39,979 nucleotides of DNA from an uncultured Lachnospiraceae bacterium (GTDB taxonomy: Bacteria; Bacillota; Clostridia; Lachnospirales; Lachnospiraceae): NCBI GenBank assembly GCA_947600145.1, contig CANQGA010000005.1, positions 1 to 39,979 of the forward strand, given 5' to 3'. This document shows, piece after piece, positions 16,385 through 24,907 of this stretch. The first letter of the stretch is position 1, and each line of letters begins with the position of its first letter. A program made the position numbers and the translations under genes. The notes under the pieces were generated by a model that was not told the origin of the DNA, made no database searches, and saw only the letters and a list, made by a program, of their open reading frames with translations.

Positions 16385-18190
16385 TCATACATCGTCCTTG
16401 GTCTGCTCCTCCTCCGGCAGCCGGTCAAACGGCACCAGCAGGGGATGAAGCCTGGCCAGGTCGCTGCGGACGGGCGAGTAGCTGTACCCCTCCGTTCGCA
16501 TATAGGCGTTCCAGCCCACATGTTCCACAAGCTGGATCCCGCGGCGCTCCTCGGCCGTCCGCCCGGCAAGCGGCTTATCGGCCGCCGGCACATGCATCTT
16601 CACGCGGATACTGCGGCGGATCTCTTTCGCCACAGAGGAACGGTAATAATAATCATACCGGTCAAACTCGCGCTTTTTGGACCACTGTTCCTCCTCCGGG
16701 GCGAATCTGCTCCAATACTCATGGTTCTCTCTTCCCGCGCGCTCCAGCTCCGATTTCATGATCACTTCCCAGGAATAATTCTCCCTGACATCCCCGATGA
16801 ACTCGATCCCGTACGGCTCCTTCCGGCAGTTTTTCAGCTCATATTTGCCGAGGGCCTCATTCTTGACGGAACCGGCCACCACCGCGGTGATCTTCACATC
16901 GGGCTGTCCCTCCCTCAGGAAGATCTCCCTTAAGCGGATCGCCGTCTCGATATTTAAGTCGTCGTCTCCCAGCGCCACGAACACGCGCGAAAATCTGCCG
17001 GCCTTCTCAAGTTCATCCTGGAACGCCTTCGTGCGCACGTCGAAGCCATGGTCACCGTCCCTGCGGTGAAAACAGATCGTGTAGCGGGCCTCGCCGTCCT
17101 CGACCAGACCGTTCCGCGCCATCAGCTCCGGGCACGCGCCGGCAAACCGCTCTTCCACGCCCGGATCCAGGTCAAACACATGGACCGTCAGATGATAGCC
17201 CGGCATCTGCCCGCACCAGACCATCGCCTTCAGGAATTCGATGCCGATGCGTCCGGCGCCGATCACAGCCGCCCGGATCTGCCTGACGCCGTCCTCTTCC
17301 GATACCGGCGCGGCAAATACGTCCTCGCGGTACAGATAGCTGTACACCAGCGACTGGGGCACGTCGATCCGGCGCACCCGCATCACCATCTCGTCCGTCA
17401 TCACGGACGCCATCAGAGCCGCCCCGACGGCGGTGGAATTAAAGAAATATATGGATCCGTTCTCATGCTTTCCGTATTTCTCCGCCAGGCCAAGCATCAG
17501 CTGGATGTTCTCATTGTCGTCCGCCCCCATGAGGAAGAAATGCACCCGCTTCCCGCCCCACCACCGGATGGGCAGTTCAAGGAGATCTCTCCTTACGCAG
17601 ATGCCGGGCACTTCGGTGCCGGCAGGCAGGGCTTCGCCGCTTTCATCCCGGCCGGTAGCAAACACCGCCTTCGGCTTAAACGGCCAGACCCTTACCGGGG
17701 AATTCTTCAGGCAGTCTGCCGCCAGCAGGACGGAGCGTTCATTCAGCTCAGAAAAGACGTAGAGATCCGAATACAGTCCCAGAGCCAGCGCGATCTGCCC
17801 GGTAAAATAGCTGAGGATCGCGGCGATCGCGCCGACGGTTATGACCGGCGCGATCCCGTGAAAGACAGCTCCGAGGATCAGATAGGCGTTGGCGGCCGCC
17901 TGCGGCAATTCGGGAACACCCGCCCGGAAGCTGTCGTAGTCTCCATCCAGGCTGAACACCTGCATCGTGTTCTGCAGACTGATAAAGACAGCCTTCCAGA
18001 AGGCTCCCGCCTCGCCGGCAAAATCGGTCAGGTGGACCGGAAAGATCAGCGCGAACGTGCCGGCCGCCGTCAGGCCCATCGCCCACCAGACGACAGAAAA
18101 CCTGACTTTGATAAAGAAGCGGCAGATAAGCTGCAGCACGAACAGCAGGATGCATCCGAACGCAATGGCCAGACAGATATTCCAGATCAT
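16385..18190 (-). CDS. Membrane protein with cytosolic Rossmann (TrkA-N-like) domain
   Basis: 601 residues. About three hydrophobic helices lie in the first 150 residues (about 2-28, 34-52, 115-140), with a short amphipathic segment between the second and third. The soluble part contains a nucleotide-binding turn VIGAGRIGIEFLKAM (about 300) and a second alternating region ending VFVALGDDDLN, similar to the NAD-binding RCK/TrkA-N fold. The layout resembles ligand-gated ion channels, but no TVGYG selectivity filter is present, so I do not call it a potassium channel. ATG 18190 is preceded by AAGGAGAGG. It starts 44 bp after the cyclase gene and ends just before the VWA promoter, so it could be read with the cyclase. 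Whether it belongs functionally to the tubulin cluster is unknown. Confidence 0.7.
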   Translation of the reverse strand: MIWNICLAIAFGCILLFVLQLICRFFIKVRFSVVWWAMGLTAAGTFALIFPVHLTDFAGEAGAFWKAVFISLQNTMQVFSLDGDYDSFRAGVPELPQAAANAYLILGAVFHGIAPVITVGAIAAILSYFTGQIALALGLYSDLYVFSELNERSVLLAADCLKNSPVRVWPFKPKAVFATGRDESGEALPAGTEVPGICVRRDLLELPIRWWGGKRVHFFLMGADDNENIQLMLGLAEKYGKHENGSIYFFNSTAVGAALMASVMTDEMVMRVRRIDVPQSLVYSYLYREDVFAAPVSEEDGVRQIRAAVIGAGRIGIEFLKAMVWCGQMPGYHLTVHVFDLDPGVEERFAGACPELMARNGLVEDGEARYTICFHRRDGDHGFDVRTKAFQDELEKAGRFSRVFVALGDDDLNIETAIRLREIFLREGQPDVKITAVVAGSVKNEALGKYELKNCRKEPYGIEFIGDVRENYSWEVIMKSELERAGRENHEYWSRFAPEEEQWSKKREFDRYDYYYRSSVAKEIRRSIRVKMHVPAADKPLAGRTAEERRGIQLVEHVGWNAYMRTEGYSYSPVRSDLARLHPLLVPFDRLPEEEQTKDDV

Positions 18191-18234
18191 ACTCGTTTCC
18201 TCTCCTTGCTTATACTGATTTCAGGAACGGCCTC

Positions 18235-19008
18235 TCAGGCCTTCTTCGGCGTGATCGCCAGGACCCGGGCCGGAAGTCCCGTCGCGCCCTCTATCCGCGG
18301 CCAGGATGCGATCAGGACCGCTCCCGCCGGCGCGACCCTGTCCAGGTTGTCCAGCACCTCGATCTGCAGTTTCCCGTGGGAGAGCACATAGCGCTCGCAG
18401 GCCAGGTCTCCGGCCGCGGCCGCCAGCGCCGACGCGTCCGTATCCAGGGTCTCGTGCCCGTTGGCCGCGGCGTGCCTTACCTCGTAGATATACTGAAGCG
18501 CTTCCGGCGACCATCCCGGGAAGTTCTCGCTTCCGTCCTCCGCGATTCCGGAGAGCGCGTCCATATCCGGCCAGCGCTTCCCCCATCCGGTATAAAGCGC
18601 CACGAACGCCCCTTCCGGGATCGGCCCGTACTGGGCCTCATAGGCCTTGATATCGTCCACCGTCACCGCGTAGCGGCAGTCCTTCTCCACCTGGGCGGTC
18701 ACGTCGATCACGCAGAGCGGGAAGACCATGCTCTCCGCGCCGTACTCCTCGGAAAGCGCCATCCCCTTTACAAAATGTCCCGGAAAATCGATATGGGTCC
18801 CGAACTGTCCGGGGAACTTAAAGGTCTGGATCAGGCAGTCCAGCATCGGATTGCCCCAGTCATAGCAGACGGTTCCCAGCTCCACAGAGCCCTCCGGGAT
18901 CCCCGCCCAGTAAGGGCTGTCATTGTTCAGGGAATGGGACAGTTCCACCCACTCGTATTCCTCCGACTTCAGCCGGCCAAGCATTTCCCACAACGCGTAA
19001 CTCATCAT
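18235..19008 (-). CDS. Cyclase-family metal-dependent hydrolase
   Basis: 257 residues, matching the kynurenine formamidase/isatin hydrolase-like cyclase family, which hydrolyses amide bonds using a divalent metal. The N-terminal ELSHSL and the central FGTHIDFPGHF (about 69-79) are characteristic. The canonical motif is HxGTHxDxPxH; here the first His is Gln (GQFGTH, residue 68), while His72, Asp74 and His78 are kept. C-terminal GAVLIASWPRIEGATGLPAR is also family-like. Two adjacent ATGs (19008, 19005) follow AAGGAGG; both are usable. The substrate cannot be read from the sequence. It lies between the tRNA terminator and the Rossmann membrane gene and has a 16-bp palindrome in its leader. Confidence 0.85.
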   Translation of the reverse strand: MMSYALWEMLGRLKSEEYEWVELSHSLNNDSPYWAGIPEGSVELGTVCYDWGNPMLDCLIQTFKFPGQFGTHIDFPGHFVKGMALSEEYGAESMVFPLCVIDVTAQVEKDCRYAVTVDDIKAYEAQYGPIPEGAFVALYTGWGKRWPDMDALSGIAEDGSENFPGWSPEALQYIYEVRHAAANGHETLDTDASALAAAAGDLACERYVLSHGKLQIEVLDNLDRVAPAGAVLIASWPRIEGATGLPARVLAITPKKA

Positions 19009-19042
19009 ATCGTCCTCCTTATAAAAATCTGAAAACCGTCCC

Positions 19043-19058
19043 CATGGCGCGCGCCATG
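19043..19058. repeat. Perfect 16-bp palindrome upstream of the cyclase gene
   Basis: CATGGCGCGCGCCATG is exactly self-complementary and sits 35 bp before the cyclase start. It could be a dimeric repressor operator; a loopless RNA hairpin is less likely. In this 170-bp spacer I found only weak promoter matches. Confidence 0.55.
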
Positions 19059-19129
19059 CCGGACATCATATATGTTTCACAGACAGTTTAGCACGAATCC
19101 GCCGGAAAGTAAAACATAAATGCGCATAT

Positions 19130-19167
19130 AAAAAACCGGAAGTCCTGGACCGCCAGGAACTTCCGGC
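19130..19167 (-). terminator. Intrinsic terminator of the tRNA-Ser gene
   Basis: On the minus strand a CCGGAAGT-TCCTGG / CCAGGA-CTTCCGG stem (13 pairs, one bulge) with a CGGT loop is followed by six T residues. It begins a dozen bases after the tRNA 3' end. Confidence 0.92.
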
Positions 19168-19178
19168 TCTTGTGAAAG

Positions 19179-19268
19179 CGGAGATGAAGGGATTCGAACC
19201 CTTGTGCCGGGATGAACCGACAAACGCATTTCGAGTGCGCCGCGTTACGGCCGCTTCGCTACATCTCC
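19179..19268 (-). tRNA. tRNA-Ser(CGA)
   Basis: Minus-strand class II tRNA of 90 bases. The acceptor stem GGAGATG/CATCTCC is perfect over seven pairs with discriminator G. The anticodon loop CTCGAAA gives anticodon CGA (reads UCG). A long variable arm (GTCGG...CCGGC) precedes the T arm AAGGG-TTCGAAT-CCCTT. CCA is not encoded. It has its own promoter and terminator. Confidence 0.96.
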
Positions 19269-19285
19269 GTAAAAACACATTTATT

Positions 19286-19314
19286 ATCATATCCGATATC
19301 CCGCGGATTGTCAA
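19286..19314 (-). promoter_or_regulatory. Promoter of tRNA-Ser
   Basis: TTGACA (19314-19309), 17 bases, TATGAT (19291-19286) on the minus strand. The start of transcription falls some ten bases before the tRNA 5' end. Confidence 0.88.
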
Positions 19315-19377
19315 CTGTACTTTTTCACACAAAATGCGTCCGCACCGCCTTCTGTACGGTCTCCGTCCGCCGGGCCG

Positions 19378-19408
19378 AAGAAAGGGCCCGGGCTTTCCGC
19401 CCGGACCC
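19378..19408 (-). terminator. Terminator of the D-amino-acid/ABC operon
   Basis: On the minus strand GGGTCCGGGC, loop GGAAA, GCCCGGGCCC form a ten-pair stem followed by TTTCTTC. It lies about 60 bases after the stop of the second permease, closing the operon. Confidence 0.8.
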
Positions 19409-19469
19409 CAGGTCGTTTCAAATGACTTTTTGGACACCCTCCATGTAAAAATTCAGTTACGGATCCCTG

Positions 19470-20309
19470 TCATCCCTTCACCCCGCTGGATATCACCATT
19501 TTCTCAAAATATTTCTGCAGGAAGATATACAGCAGCACGCAGGGCAGGATCGCCATCAGGGTGCCCGTCATCGTCAGGCTCCAGTCTATCTGCCATTCCG
19601 TCCGGAAGAATGAGAGCCCGCCCGTGACCGTCATTTTATTGATATCGCTGATATAGACCAGCGGTCTGGAAAAATCATTCCAGCTCGTCATGAACGACAG
19701 CAGCACCATCACCGCCAGATAGGGCTTCGTCAGCGGCAGATACACCTGCAAAAACACCTGCAGCGGATTTGCGCCGTCCACATACGCCGCGTCCGACAGG
19801 CTCATGGGAACCTGCAGAAACGCCTGCCGCAGGAGGAAAATGCAGACCGCCCCCGTCACGTCCCCGAAAAAGGCGGGGACGACCAGCGCCCAGATCGTGT
19901 TGACCAGCTTCAGCTTCGACATGACCAGAAACAGCGGGACCATCTGCACCTGGAACGGAAGCATCATCGTCGCCAGCAGAAATCCAAGGATCAGACCTCT
20001 CCACCGGTACCGGAAATGGGTAAGGGCATAGGCCGTAAACGTGCAGGATATGAACTGTCCCAGCGTATAGAGAGAGGTCACCGTTACCGAATTGCGGAAC
20101 CAGTTCACAAACGGATACGCGTCAAAAATCCTCCTGTAATTTTCCAGCGTAGGCTGCGACGGCCACAGGGCAGATCCCGAAGTATAGACCCTCGCCTCCG
20201 ACGTAAAGCTGATCACGATCACGGTCCATATGGGCATAAGAAACAGGGCCGCCCCGCACATCAGCAGAATATAGAGAATAACTTTGTTTCGCATTTTACT
20301 CGTTCTCAT
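19470..20309 (-). CDS. Carbohydrate-type ABC transporter permease (MalG-like)
   Basis: 279 residues with six predicted membrane helices, a CUT1-family inner permease. The EAA loop that docks the ATPase is DAAYVDGANPLQVFLQVYLP (about 178-197). The first codons overlap the end of the companion permease by 14 bp; ATG 20309 or the later ATG at 20294 could be used. It forms the channel with the product of 20296-21171 and receives substrate from the lipoprotein at 21200. No ATPase gene lies in the operon, so a shared MsmX/UgpC-type ATPase elsewhere must drive it. Last gene before a clear terminator. Confidence 0.93.
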   Translation of the reverse strand: MRTSKMRNKVILYILLMCGAALFLMPIWTVIVISFTSEARVYTSGSALWPSQPTLENYRRIFDAYPFVNWFRNSVTVTSLYTLGQFISCTFTAYALTHFRYRWRGLILGFLLATMMLPFQVQMVPLFLVMSKLKLVNTIWALVVPAFFGDVTGAVCIFLLRQAFLQVPMSLSDAAYVDGANPLQVFLQVYLPLTKPYLAVMVLLSFMTSWNDFSRPLVYISDINKMTVTGGLSFFRTEWQIDWSLTMTGTLMAILPCVLLYIFLQKYFEKMVISSGVKG

Positions 20310-21171
20310 AATACACCCACTTGTTCTGTCCGAGAAAATAGATTCCTGTAAGCAGCAGAATGATGATCAGCAATACCCAGCTCTGCGCCGAGGCCCTGCC
20401 TACCTGGTTGTCAATGAACGCCGTATTGTAGATCAGGAGTCCCGTCGACAGCGTGCTTCTCGCCGGGCCGCCCTTCGTCATCGTATAGGTCAGGTCAAAG
20501 ACCTGCCACGCCCATATCGTCGCGACCACAAGGCAGAAGAAGATCATGGAGCTCATCATCGGAAACGTCACATGGGTAAATTTCTGGAACCGGCTGGCGC
20601 CGTCCACCTTTGCCGCGTCGTACAGTTCATCCGGCACCGACTGCAGCCCCGCGATAAAGATCGTTGTATAATACCCCACGTTCCTCCACAGCGTGGCCGC
20701 GGCCACGCCCAGCATCGCGTACCTCGCGTCCGTAAGGACCGACGGAAAGTCGATATTCAGCAGATCCGCGGCCTGAGAGATAAACCCGAAGCCGGGGCTG
20801 AACAGCCAGCTCCACACCAGGCCGATGGAGATCAGCGACAGTACAAACGGCATGAAGATAACTGCCCGGAAAAACTTGGCGCCCCTGAATGTGTTCCTGT
20901 GCAGAAGCATGGCGATGAGAAGCGCGACGGCAATCTCTCCCGGCACGACCAGCACGGCGTAATACGCGGTGTTGACCAGGGATTTTCTGAATATGCTGTC
21001 ACCGAAGATATACTGATAATTCCCCAGGCCTACTATACTGCCTCCGCCAAACAGGCTCCTGCTGGTAAAGGATAAATAGAACGAGTAAAACAGGGGCGTT
21101 ATGATAAATACGCAGGCGCCTATCGCATATGGGGTCAGGAACAGGAATAACCATCGATTCTTTTTTCTCAT
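20296..21171 (-). CDS. Carbohydrate-type ABC transporter permease (MalF-like)
   Basis: 291 residues with six membrane helices, the partner permease of the CUT1 importer. The EAA loop reads DAAKVDGASRFQKFTHVTFP (about 187-206). It is preceded by AAGGAGG, starts 28 bp after the binding-protein gene, and overlaps the next permease gene. Length and helix spacing are normal for the family. Confidence 0.93.
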   Translation of the reverse strand: MRKKNRWLFLFLTPYAIGACVFIITPLFYSFYLSFTSRSLFGGGSIVGLGNYQYIFGDSIFRKSLVNTAYYAVLVVPGEIAVALLIAMLLHRNTFRGAKFFRAVIFMPFVLSLISIGLVWSWLFSPGFGFISQAADLLNIDFPSVLTDARYAMLGVAAATLWRNVGYYTTIFIAGLQSVPDELYDAAKVDGASRFQKFTHVTFPMMSSMIFFCLVVATIWAWQVFDLTYTMTKGGPARSTLSTGLLIYNTAFIDNQVGRASAQSWVLLIIILLLTGIYFLGQNKWVYYENE

Positions 21172-21199
21172 CGCCCGTTGCCCTCCTTAAGCTGTCAGA

Positions 21200-22588
21200 T
21201 CACTGGATCTCATCCAACAGTTTCTGCGCGTCCGCCTCCATTTTGACGATCGCGTCGTCAAGCGTCTCGTCGCCCGTTCTTACCAGGGAAAGCTCGGTCT
21301 GCACGACGGATGTCGCCGCGCCGGAGATCGCGCTCCACTTGGATGTAAACGGCTCCGCGACCGCACGTCCCTCAATAAATTCATTTACAAAATACTCCAT
21401 TCCGTCCGGGGCATCCGCGTCCAGATACTTATCGCCGCAGGCGACAGACAGAAGGGACGGGGCAGCGCCTCCCGCTTCGGCCATCACATTCTGCGCTTCC
21501 TCTCCGGCCAGGAAAAAGATATAGTCCAGGGCCAGCTCTTTATTCTTCGTGCCGTCATATACCGCCATTCCCTGCGTCCAGTAGCTTCCTCCCTGGTTCA
21601 CATCCTTCGGCCAGGGGGCGATCCCCCAGTTAAACTCCGCCGCTTCCACCGCCAGGACCTCGAAGCACATCGCGGACGCCATACCGATCTTATTGGTCAT
21701 AAACGGAGAGATGTTGGCCGGAAGCTGTTCCGGCGACGGCGCATATCCGTATTTTGTGACCAGTTCCGTCGTATACGTAAGCGCTTTCTTTACCTCCGGC
21801 GTGCTGAATGTGATCGTCTTTAAGTCATCGCTGTACAAGGCCCCGCCCGCCTGATAGACGAAGCTGACAAGGTCCGGCTGAGCGGTGCGCAGGTAACATC
21901 CGAACTCGCCCCTGGACGGATCCGTCAGTTTTCCCGCGATCTCCCTGAAATCTTCCCATGTCCAGTCCGGCGACGGATATTCTGCCCCCGCCGCGTCGAA
22001 CATGTCCTTATTGTACAGGATCGCGGATGTATTCAGCTCGTACGGCAGCACATAGGTCCTTCCCTCATAGGAAGAGTTCATCGGGTCGATCACGTAATCA
22101 TTCAGGTCCATCCCCCTTGCCGCGATCTCATCGGTCAGATCCATCAGCTGTCCGGTCTTTCCAAGCTCCGCGAACGACGCGCCGTTGATCATGAAAACAT
22201 CCCACGCCGACCCTGCTGCCAGTCCCTGTCCCAGCTGCGTATAATAATTGGCAAACGGGACCGACACGATCTCTACCGTGACGCCCGGATGCTTCTCCAT
22301 ATAAAGTTCCGCCTGTTTCTGAGCGACCAGGTCCCTGGCCGTGTCCGTATAGATGGCAAACCGGATGGTTCCGCTCAGCTCCCCCTCTTCCTGTCCGGCC
22401 GCCTGCTGTTCCGCCGTCTGCTGTTCCGCCTGCTGCCCTTCCGTCTGCGGGGCGTTTGTGCCCTGCGCATCTTCCTTCTGTCCGGAAGTCGTCTGCTCCT
22501 GCGTCCCGCTGCCGCCGCAGCCCGCGGCCGCGGCCATCGCACCGGCCAATACCATCGCTAAAAATAACGCCGTGATCCTCTTTTTCAT
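21200..22588 (-). CDS. Extracellular solute-binding lipoprotein (family 1, CUT1 type)
   Basis: 462 residues from ATG 22588, chosen because AAGGAGGAG precedes it and it opens directly into a signal peptide (MKKRITALFLAMVL). The ORF-track extension to 22681 overlaps the oxidoreductase gene. The lipobox is AAGC, with the lipidated Cys at about 23. A Gln/Glu/Ala-rich linker follows, then a periplasmic-binding fold of sugar-binding type (IRFAIYTD, VTVEIVSVPFANYYTQL, WDVFMINGA). It captures substrate at the outer face of the membrane for the two permeases downstream. The family is named for sugars, but the operon suggests an N-acylated amino compound or amino sugar derivative. Confidence 0.92.
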   Translation of the reverse strand: MKKRITALFLAMVLAGAMAAAAGCGGSGTQEQTTSGQKEDAQGTNAPQTEGQQAEQQTAEQQAAGQEEGELSGTIRFAIYTDTARDLVAQKQAELYMEKHPGVTVEIVSVPFANYYTQLGQGLAAGSAWDVFMINGASFAELGKTGQLMDLTDEIAARGMDLNDYVIDPMNSSYEGRTYVLPYELNTSAILYNKDMFDAAGAEYPSPDWTWEDFREIAGKLTDPSRGEFGCYLRTAQPDLVSFVYQAGGALYSDDLKTITFSTPEVKKALTYTTELVTKYGYAPSPEQLPANISPFMTNKIGMASAMCFEVLAVEAAEFNWGIAPWPKDVNQGGSYWTQGMAVYDGTKNKELALDYIFFLAGEEAQNVMAEAGGAAPSLLSVACGDKYLDADAPDGMEYFVNEFIEGRAVAEPFTSKWSAISGAATSVVQTELSLVRTGDETLDDAIVKMEADAQKLLDEIQ

Positions 22589-22605
22589 AGACTTCTCCTC
22601 CTTAT

Positions 22606-23715
22606 TCAGTCCTGATAACGAAATGTTTCCCCTTTTTCCGCCGAGCGGTAGATGCAGTCCGCGACGCGGGCCACGCTGCATATCATCTCCATCCCCTTCT
22701 GAGAGGCTTCCCCGCTCCTTATCGCGGAAAAAACCTTCTCCAGCTGACGTTTGTACGTGTCCCTCATGACCGTATCGCCCTCTGCCGTCACCGCCGGATA
22801 TTCAAAACGATACTCCCCTTTCTGATAATCCTCCGTATCGCTCCGAACCTGCAGAACGGCCCAGGAAGGGATCGGACACGCGGTCAGCGTTCCGTTTGTT
22901 CCGTAATATTCCATTCTCCAGGCATTGCACCATCCGGTGCTCTCCCACGCGGTGAAATCGAGCACCGCCAGCTTGTCCTGATACCGGGCAATTCCCACTC
23001 CCACATCTTCATACATCATGCCGCCCACCTGTACCTCTTTCGGCGGGTTTCCGGCTCCTTTAAACAGATCCGATGTCACGATGTCTGCGACCATCGTCTG
23101 TCCCGGCGCCAGCTTCACGGCACAGCCGGACACGGTTTCCGGATCTCCCAGCGTATCCAGCATCAGTTCGATCATATGGCTTCCCTCAATATATACCATC
23201 CCTCCCATCAGTTCCGGATCTTCCACCCATATCTCTGTGCTGCAGCCTATGGGGGAACCACCGTGGAATCTCGCCAGCGTGATCTGCCCCAGCACGCCGG
23301 AATCAATGATCTCCCTGCATCGGTCCGCCACCTGCAGATAATGCAGTTCAAATCCATGTTCAATGTACACCGGATATCCGCTCAGATCCTCCGCCAGCTT
23401 CCTGACCTTTTCAAACGTATGAGCCGTACATTTTTCCAGGATCATTGCCTTCACATGCGGAGCGGCCATTCTGGCATAATCCGGCGTCCTTGAGTCCATC
23501 GCCTCGATAATGCAGAGGTCCGGCCCCAGCGCGAGCATCTCTTCAGCGCTTTCGAACCGGCGAAAGCCTGTCCGCGCTTCAAAATTCTCCGCGAAATACG
23601 GATCTTCATCGTAAAATCCCCAGACGTCCGCGTCCTGACTCTTCTTAAGCAGTTCAACCCTGTGCCACATATGCGGATGCCTGACCCCTAAAAATACTGC
23701 CGATATCTTGTTCAT
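22606..23715 (-). CDS. Gfo/Idh/MocA family oxidoreductase
   Basis: 369 residues. The N-terminus MNKISAVFLGVRHPH is a Rossmann start with a variant glycine motif, and ILEKCTAHTFEKV (about 92-104) occupies the place of the usual EKP motif, with Cys instead of Pro. The C-terminal alpha/beta domain has the family's large beta sheet (GGMVYIEGSHMIELMLDTLGDPE). It probably oxidises or reduces a sugar or hydroxy acid with NAD(P); the substrate is not readable. GGAGGAG precedes ATG 23715. It sits between the PLP lyase-like gene and the binding protein, 17 bp before the latter's start. Confidence 0.88.
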   Translation of the reverse strand: MNKISAVFLGVRHPHMWHRVELLKKSQDADVWGFYDEDPYFAENFEARTGFRRFESAEEMLALGPDLCIIEAMDSRTPDYARMAAPHVKAMILEKCTAHTFEKVRKLAEDLSGYPVYIEHGFELHYLQVADRCREIIDSGVLGQITLARFHGGSPIGCSTEIWVEDPELMGGMVYIEGSHMIELMLDTLGDPETVSGCAVKLAPGQTMVADIVTSDLFKGAGNPPKEVQVGGMMYEDVGVGIARYQDKLAVLDFTAWESTGWCNAWRMEYYGTNGTLTACPIPSWAVLQVRSDTEDYQKGEYRFEYPAVTAEGDTVMRDTYKRQLEKVFSAIRSGEASQKGMEMICSVARVADCIYRSAEKGETFRYQD

Positions 23716-23766
23716 ATCTCCTCCGCCTTCTCCAGTGCCTTCGCGTACTTTCGGCTCTCTCCGCTT

Positions 23767-24903
23767 TCAGCCGGAACGTCCGAGATAAGCCTTTAACGCC
23801 GCCGCCACGATTTTCTCCTCCCCGGCCTTCAGCAGATAGGCGTTTACAAAAACGGTATGCGGTCTTCCGTTCTCCTTCTTGAAATATCCGATATCAACCG
23901 GCTGTTCAAACGCTCTGGTAAAACGATTGCAGTCCTCGCCTGTTCTGTCCCCCGGGAGCTCCACCAGAAGCAGCGGCTGCTCCGTCCCGAGCCTTCCCTC
24001 CGACTGGATGTGAAGCGAGATCCCCGGTATGCCCCGCAGCTGTTCCTCCACGTACCGCAGCATGTTCTCCTGCCTTGAATATTCCTTCTTCTCGTCCCGC
24101 CCCGTGAATAATTCCAGCGCCTTCAAAAATCCGGCGATCTCCTCCTTGCCGGTCTTGAAGACGCGGCCCAGCCGCGGGTTCGGGCACGCGAGCTGCCTGC
24201 AGTATTCCGTAAGCTCCTTCTTTCCCACGATCAGGCCTGTGGCCTGAGGACCCCCGATATGCTTTCCGCCGCTGAACACCGCCAGATCCGCTCCCAGCTT
24301 CTCTGTGTAATACCACAGATTCGAAACCGGCGGGAGCTGCGCGGCCGCGTCCGCGACAACGCGTACTCCTCTTCGTTTAAGCGCGGGAATGATCTCTTCG
24401 CAGGACGGGATCCCTTCTTCATACATCGGCGCCGGGAACAGGAATACCGCCGCCGTCTTTTCGCCGACCGCGTCCAGCATCGCCTTCCCGGACGGATCGA
24501 CGATCCGGATACGCGCCCCCGAGATCGCGGTCAGCTTCCAGTATTCGATCATGTCCAGATACTTCCCGCGGAAAATCAGGATCTCGTTCTTCTCCAGATC
24601 ATCCGTATGCGGAAGAAGTCCCGCCGTGTGTTTTTCCGCCGGGTTCGCGGCGCACATGCAGGCCGCGGCGGCCAGAACGACCCCCGCTCCCGCGCCGCTC
24701 GTGATAAACGCGCCTTCATTTCCCGTCAGCTGCGCGGCACGGTCAGACGCTTTCGCGATCAGTTCCTCCATATTCACGAAACTCCGCGACGCCTCTTCCA
24801 TCGCCTTTACAACTTCATCCGCCACGACAGATCCGCCGTTTCTCGTATATGGTTCGCTCGCGTTCACAAACGGTCTGATCCCCAGCTCCTCATAGATCGA
24901 CAT
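23767..24903 (-). CDS. SelA/DgaE-like PLP-dependent enzyme
   Basis: 378 residues, fold-type I PLP enzyme of the group that includes selenocysteine synthase SelA and D-glucosaminate-6-phosphate ammonia-lyase DgaE. The N-terminus (GIRPFVNASEPYTRNGG) and FITSGAGAGVVLAAAA (about 67-82) are typical, and the PLP lysine lies in FSGGKHIGGPQATG. It is shorter than true SelA (about 460) and no selD or selB is nearby, so a lyase acting on an amino acid or amino sugar acid is more likely than selenium incorporation. GGAGGTGATGGA precedes ATG 24903, four bases after the deacylase stop. An ammonia-lyase reaction would yield an enamine, fitting the RidA gene in the same operon. Confidence 0.85.
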   Translation of the reverse strand: MSIYEELGIRPFVNASEPYTRNGGSVVADEVVKAMEEASRSFVNMEELIAKASDRAAQLTGNEGAFITSGAGAGVVLAAAACMCAANPAEKHTAGLLPHTDDLEKNEILIFRGKYLDMIEYWKLTAISGARIRIVDPSGKAMLDAVGEKTAAVFLFPAPMYEEGIPSCEEIIPALKRRGVRVVADAAAQLPPVSNLWYYTEKLGADLAVFSGGKHIGGPQATGLIVGKKELTEYCRQLACPNPRLGRVFKTGKEEIAGFLKALELFTGRDEKKEYSRQENMLRYVEEQLRGIPGISLHIQSEGRLGTEQPLLLVELPGDRTGEDCNRFTRAFEQPVDIGYFKKENGRPHTVFVNAYLLKAGEEKIVAAALKAYLGRSG

Positions 24904-24907
24904 TCCA

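Noticed and set aside
16385-18190. Potassium channel
   Set aside because: No TVGYG-type selectivity filter in the only candidate pore segment.
23767-24903. True selenocysteine synthase (selA)
   Set aside because: The protein is too short, no selB, selD or tRNA-Sec is nearby, and the operon is catabolic.
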